From positions 1-64,000 of the forward strand of contig NZ_JAAQTO010000059.1 in NCBI RefSeq assembly GCF_011742165.1: a DNA stretch of 64,000 bases, in the 5' to 3' direction. The position numbers were made by a program, and so were the translations under genes. This DNA is from Billgrantia bachuensis. Its GTDB lineage: Bacteria; Pseudomonadota; Gammaproteobacteria; Pseudomonadales; Halomonadaceae. Positions 61,940-64,000 of this stretch are shown here, in pieces. Under the pieces are notes generated by a model, which had not been told where the DNA came from, did not search any database, and was given only the letters and a program-made list of their open reading frames with translations. Position 1 is the first letter of the stretch. The number at the start of each line of letters is the position of its first letter.

Positions 61940-63118
61940 ATGCCCTTCAACGTGACTCTGCTGTCGCTGTGCCAGGCGCTGTTGGTGAGCGGCAATATAT
62001 TGCTCATCGCGGTCTCGCCGCTGATCGGCGCCCACCTCGCTCCCAACCCGGCCTGGTCCACCGCGCCGGTCGCCACCCAGTGGCTGGGACTGATGTGTGC
62101 GACCATCCCCGCCTCGCTGATCATGGCGCGGCTGGGGCGCAAGCGGGGCTTTCTGTTGGGCAACCTGCTGGGGCTCGTCGGCGTGTCCGTCGCCGCCCAG
62201 GCTCTGGTGGCCGAGGCCTTCTTTCTCTTCATGCTGGGTACCTGGCTGATCGGCATCGGCATCGGCTTCGGTCAGCTCTATCGTTTTGCCGCAGTGGAAG
62301 CCGCCCCAATGGCGCTGCGTGATCGGGCCATCGGCCTGGTCATGGGTGGCGGCGTACTGGCTGCTTTCTTCGGCCCGTGGCTGGCCCGTATCAGCCGTGA
62401 AGCGGCCACCACGCCCTTTCTCGGCAGCTTCCTCGGCCTGGGAGCGCTCTATCTGGTAGCCCTGCTGGTGCTGCTGGCGACCCGGCTGCCGCCCCCCGAG
62501 AAAACCCATGGCGAGGGCCAGCCACGGCCGCTCGGGGAAATCGTGCGCCAGCCGGTGTTCCTGGTGGCGGTACTCTCGGCGCTGATCGGCTACGGCGTGA
62601 TGAACCTGGCGATGACCGCTACTCCACTGGCCATGGCCGGCGCCGGCCACCACTTCGATCACGTCGCCACCACGATCCAGTGGCACGTGCTGGCGATGTT
62701 CCTGCCCTCGTTCGCCACCGGCCACCTGACGGCACGCTTCGGCGCGCCACGCATGATTACCGCGGGCTGCCTGCTGCTGGCGGCGAGCGGCATGGCCGCC
62801 CAGGTCGAGGCCGGCGTGGCGGGATTTCACTTCGCCCTGATCCTGCTCGGGCTGGGCTGGAATTTCACCTTCCTGCCGGCCACCGGCCTGCTCACCGAGG
62901 CCTATCGGCCGGTGGAGAAGGCCCGCACCCAGGCCGCCAATGAATTTCTGGTCTTCTCCACCGTGGCCGTCACGGCATTGCTGGCGGGGCCGCTGGTCAA
63001 CCTGCTCGGCTGGACGCTGCTCAATGCCCTGCTGGTGCCGCTGGCATTGGTACCGATGGCGCTGCTGGCCTGGCAGCGCCTTGCCAGACGCCGCCAAGAC
63101 CCTCACATTAGCGGCTGA
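61940..63118 (+). CDS. MFS transporter
   Basis: 392-residue major-facilitator protein with 12 predicted hydrophobic segments and a loop motif ARLGRKRGFLLGN. The start at 61940 has CAGGAGG directly upstream; the frame extends to 61802 but overlaps the regulator gene. It follows the GlxA-type regulator on the same strand, which suggests regulated transport. Substrate unknown. Confidence 0.87.
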   Translation: MPFNVTLLSLCQALLVSGNILLIAVSPLIGAHLAPNPAWSTAPVATQWLGLMCATIPASLIMARLGRKRGFLLGNLLGLVGVSVAAQALVAEAFFLFMLGTWLIGIGIGFGQLYRFAAVEAAPMALRDRAIGLVMGGGVLAAFFGPWLARISREAATTPFLGSFLGLGALYLVALLVLLATRLPPPEKTHGEGQPRPLGEIVRQPVFLVAVLSALIGYGVMNLAMTATPLAMAGAGHHFDHVATTIQWHVLAMFLPSFATGHLTARFGAPRMITAGCLLLAASGMAAQVEAGVAGFHFALILLGLGWNFTFLPATGLLTEAYRPVEKARTQAANEFLVFSTVAVTALLAGPLVNLLGWTLLNALLVPLALVPMALLAWQRLARRRQDPHISG

Positions 63119-63144
63119 CACTGCTGTGAAGGGATTCCTCGCCA

Positions 63145-64000
63145 ATGCGCCAGTCGCTCACTCGGGAGCTGACCAACCTGATCGAACGCGGCCGCGACCG
63201 CCAGTTACGCCTGGCGGTCACCGGGCTCTCGCGCTCGGGCAAGACCGCCTTTCTCACCTCGCTGGTGAACCAGCTGCGCCACGCCGGGCTCGAAGCGCGG
63301 CTCGACCTGATGCCGGCCGCCCGCGAAGGGCGCCTGCTGGGTGCCCGCCGGGTCAGCCAGCCCGACCTCGGGGTGCCGCGCTTCCCCTATGACCAGGCCA
63401 TGACGGCGCTCGACGGCGAGCCGCCACGCTGGCCCGAACCGACCCGCGGCATCAGCGAGCTGCGCCTGTCGATCCGTTATCGCCCAGCGCGGCGCGGCCT
63501 GCTGCGCAGCGAAACCGCCGAGCTCAGCCTCGCCCTGTTCGACTACCCTGGCGAGTGGCTGCTCGATCTGCCACTGCTGGGCCATGACTACCCGGGCTGG
63601 AGCCGTGCCATGCTGGCCGGCGCCGGCGAGCAGCGCCACGCCCTGCTCGCCGAATGGGAGCGTGCCGCGGCCAGGCTCGACCCCGCCGCCGAGGCCAACG
63701 AAGCCGAACTCGCCGACATCGCCGCGCTCTACGCGCGTAGCCTGCAGGCGGCACGCGAGGCGGGCTTCGCCAACCTGCAGCCGGGTCGTTTCCTGCTGCC
63801 GGGAGACCTCGAAGGCGCCCCGGTGCTGCAGTTCTTCCCGCTGCCTGCGTTGGCGGAGGTCGACGACGCAGCGCTGGCCAAGCTGCCGCCGGAGAGTGTC
63901 TACGCCACCCTGGCGGCACGCTTTCGCCACTATCAGCAGCGTATCGTGAGGCCCTTCTACCGCGATCACTTCCGCCGTTTCGACCGGCAGATCGTACTGG
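63145..64000 (+). CDS. YcjX-type P-loop NTPase, truncated by window end
   Basis: The first 285 codons of a YcjX/DUF463-family protein, cut by the right edge. It opens MRQSLTRELTNLIERGRDRQ, then the P-loop AVTGLSRSGKTAFL near residue 30, GVPRFPYD, RGISELRLSIRYRP, and the Walker B-like LFDYPGEWLLDLPLL near 133, all as in E. coli YcjX. YcjX proteins often neighbour ycjF and stress-induced genes; function unknown. The next genes are outside the window. No ribosome binding site clearer than GGGATTCC was seen. Confidence 0.93.
   Translation, partial: MRQSLTRELTNLIERGRDRQLRLAVTGLSRSGKTAFLTSLVNQLRHAGLEARLDLMPAAREGRLLGARRVSQPDLGVPRFPYDQAMTALDGEPPRWPEPTRGISELRLSIRYRPARRGLLRSETAELSLALFDYPGEWLLDLPLLGHDYPGWSRAMLAGAGEQRHALLAEWERAAARLDPAAEANEAELADIAALYARSLQAAREAGFANLQPGRFLLPGDLEGAPVLQFFPLPALAEVDDAALAKLPPESVYATLAARFRHYQQRIVRPFYRDHFRRFDRQIVL

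Noticed and set aside
1..64000. tRNA, rRNA and prophage genes
   Set aside because: None seen by eye; no integrase, phage structural gene or tRNA-like fold was recognised.

Overview
The window is about 64 kb of GC-rich (roughly 60-65%) gammaproteobacterial chromosome. It most resembles Halomonadaceae (Halomonas and relatives): the proteins are acidic, and the gene set and order are close to Pseudomonas/Halomonas type. The genus is an inference from recognising protein families; no database search was possible. About 52 protein genes are supported. I saw no tRNA, rRNA or CRISPR, and one mobile element, an IS3-type end at the left edge.

Layout. Positions 1-77 are the end of an IS3-family element lying 44 bp from the pdxB stop. 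From 122 to 19107 come mostly housekeeping genes: pdxB, a lone WGR-type small protein, a large periplasmic-sensor GGDEF/EAL protein, a glutaredoxin-like gene with rlmKL, rmf, pyrD, the giant NAD-glutamate dehydrogenase gdhB, trmA, murI, a degenerate hemerythrin-like gene, rarA and lolA. From 19239 to 42111 the order (ftsK, aat, bpt, infA, clpA, clpS, icd, rluE, nudJ, mnmA, hflD, purB, cobalamin adenosyltransferase, roxA, GNAT, aceA) follows a block that, from memory, is also conserved in Pseudomonas. The N-degron enzymes (Aat, Bpt) and the machine that reads and degrades their products (ClpS, ClpA) lie within 5 kb. An RND efflux pump with its adaptor and TetR regulator (29863-34596) sits between nudJ and mnmA and looks like an accessory insertion; two almost identical 21-bp sites mark its two promoters.

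From 42382 to the right edge the content is mixed: slyB, an FKBP isomerase, a CDP-alcohol phosphatidyltransferase overlapping a gene for a VTT (DedA-like) membrane domain fused to a flavoprotein disulfide reductase, an exported MsrA, a divergent LysR/MFS pair, an NlpC/P60 lipoprotein, an 821-residue protein that appears to hold three DUF1266 units, the GABA pathway genes gabD and gabT, catalase katE, a small beta-barrel protein, a GlsB-type membrane protein, a DUF924 protein, a GlxA-type regulator, an MFS transporter and the start of a YcjX-type NTPase.

The items most worth a second look are the multi-hairpin element between gabT and katE (56246-56470), the hemerythrin-fold protein that has lost nearly all its metal-ligand histidines, the VTT-reductase fusion with its lipid-synthesis partner, the triple DUF1266 protein, the paired efflux operators, and the nested inverted repeats upstream of aceA. 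None of these is proven to be a new system from sequence alone.
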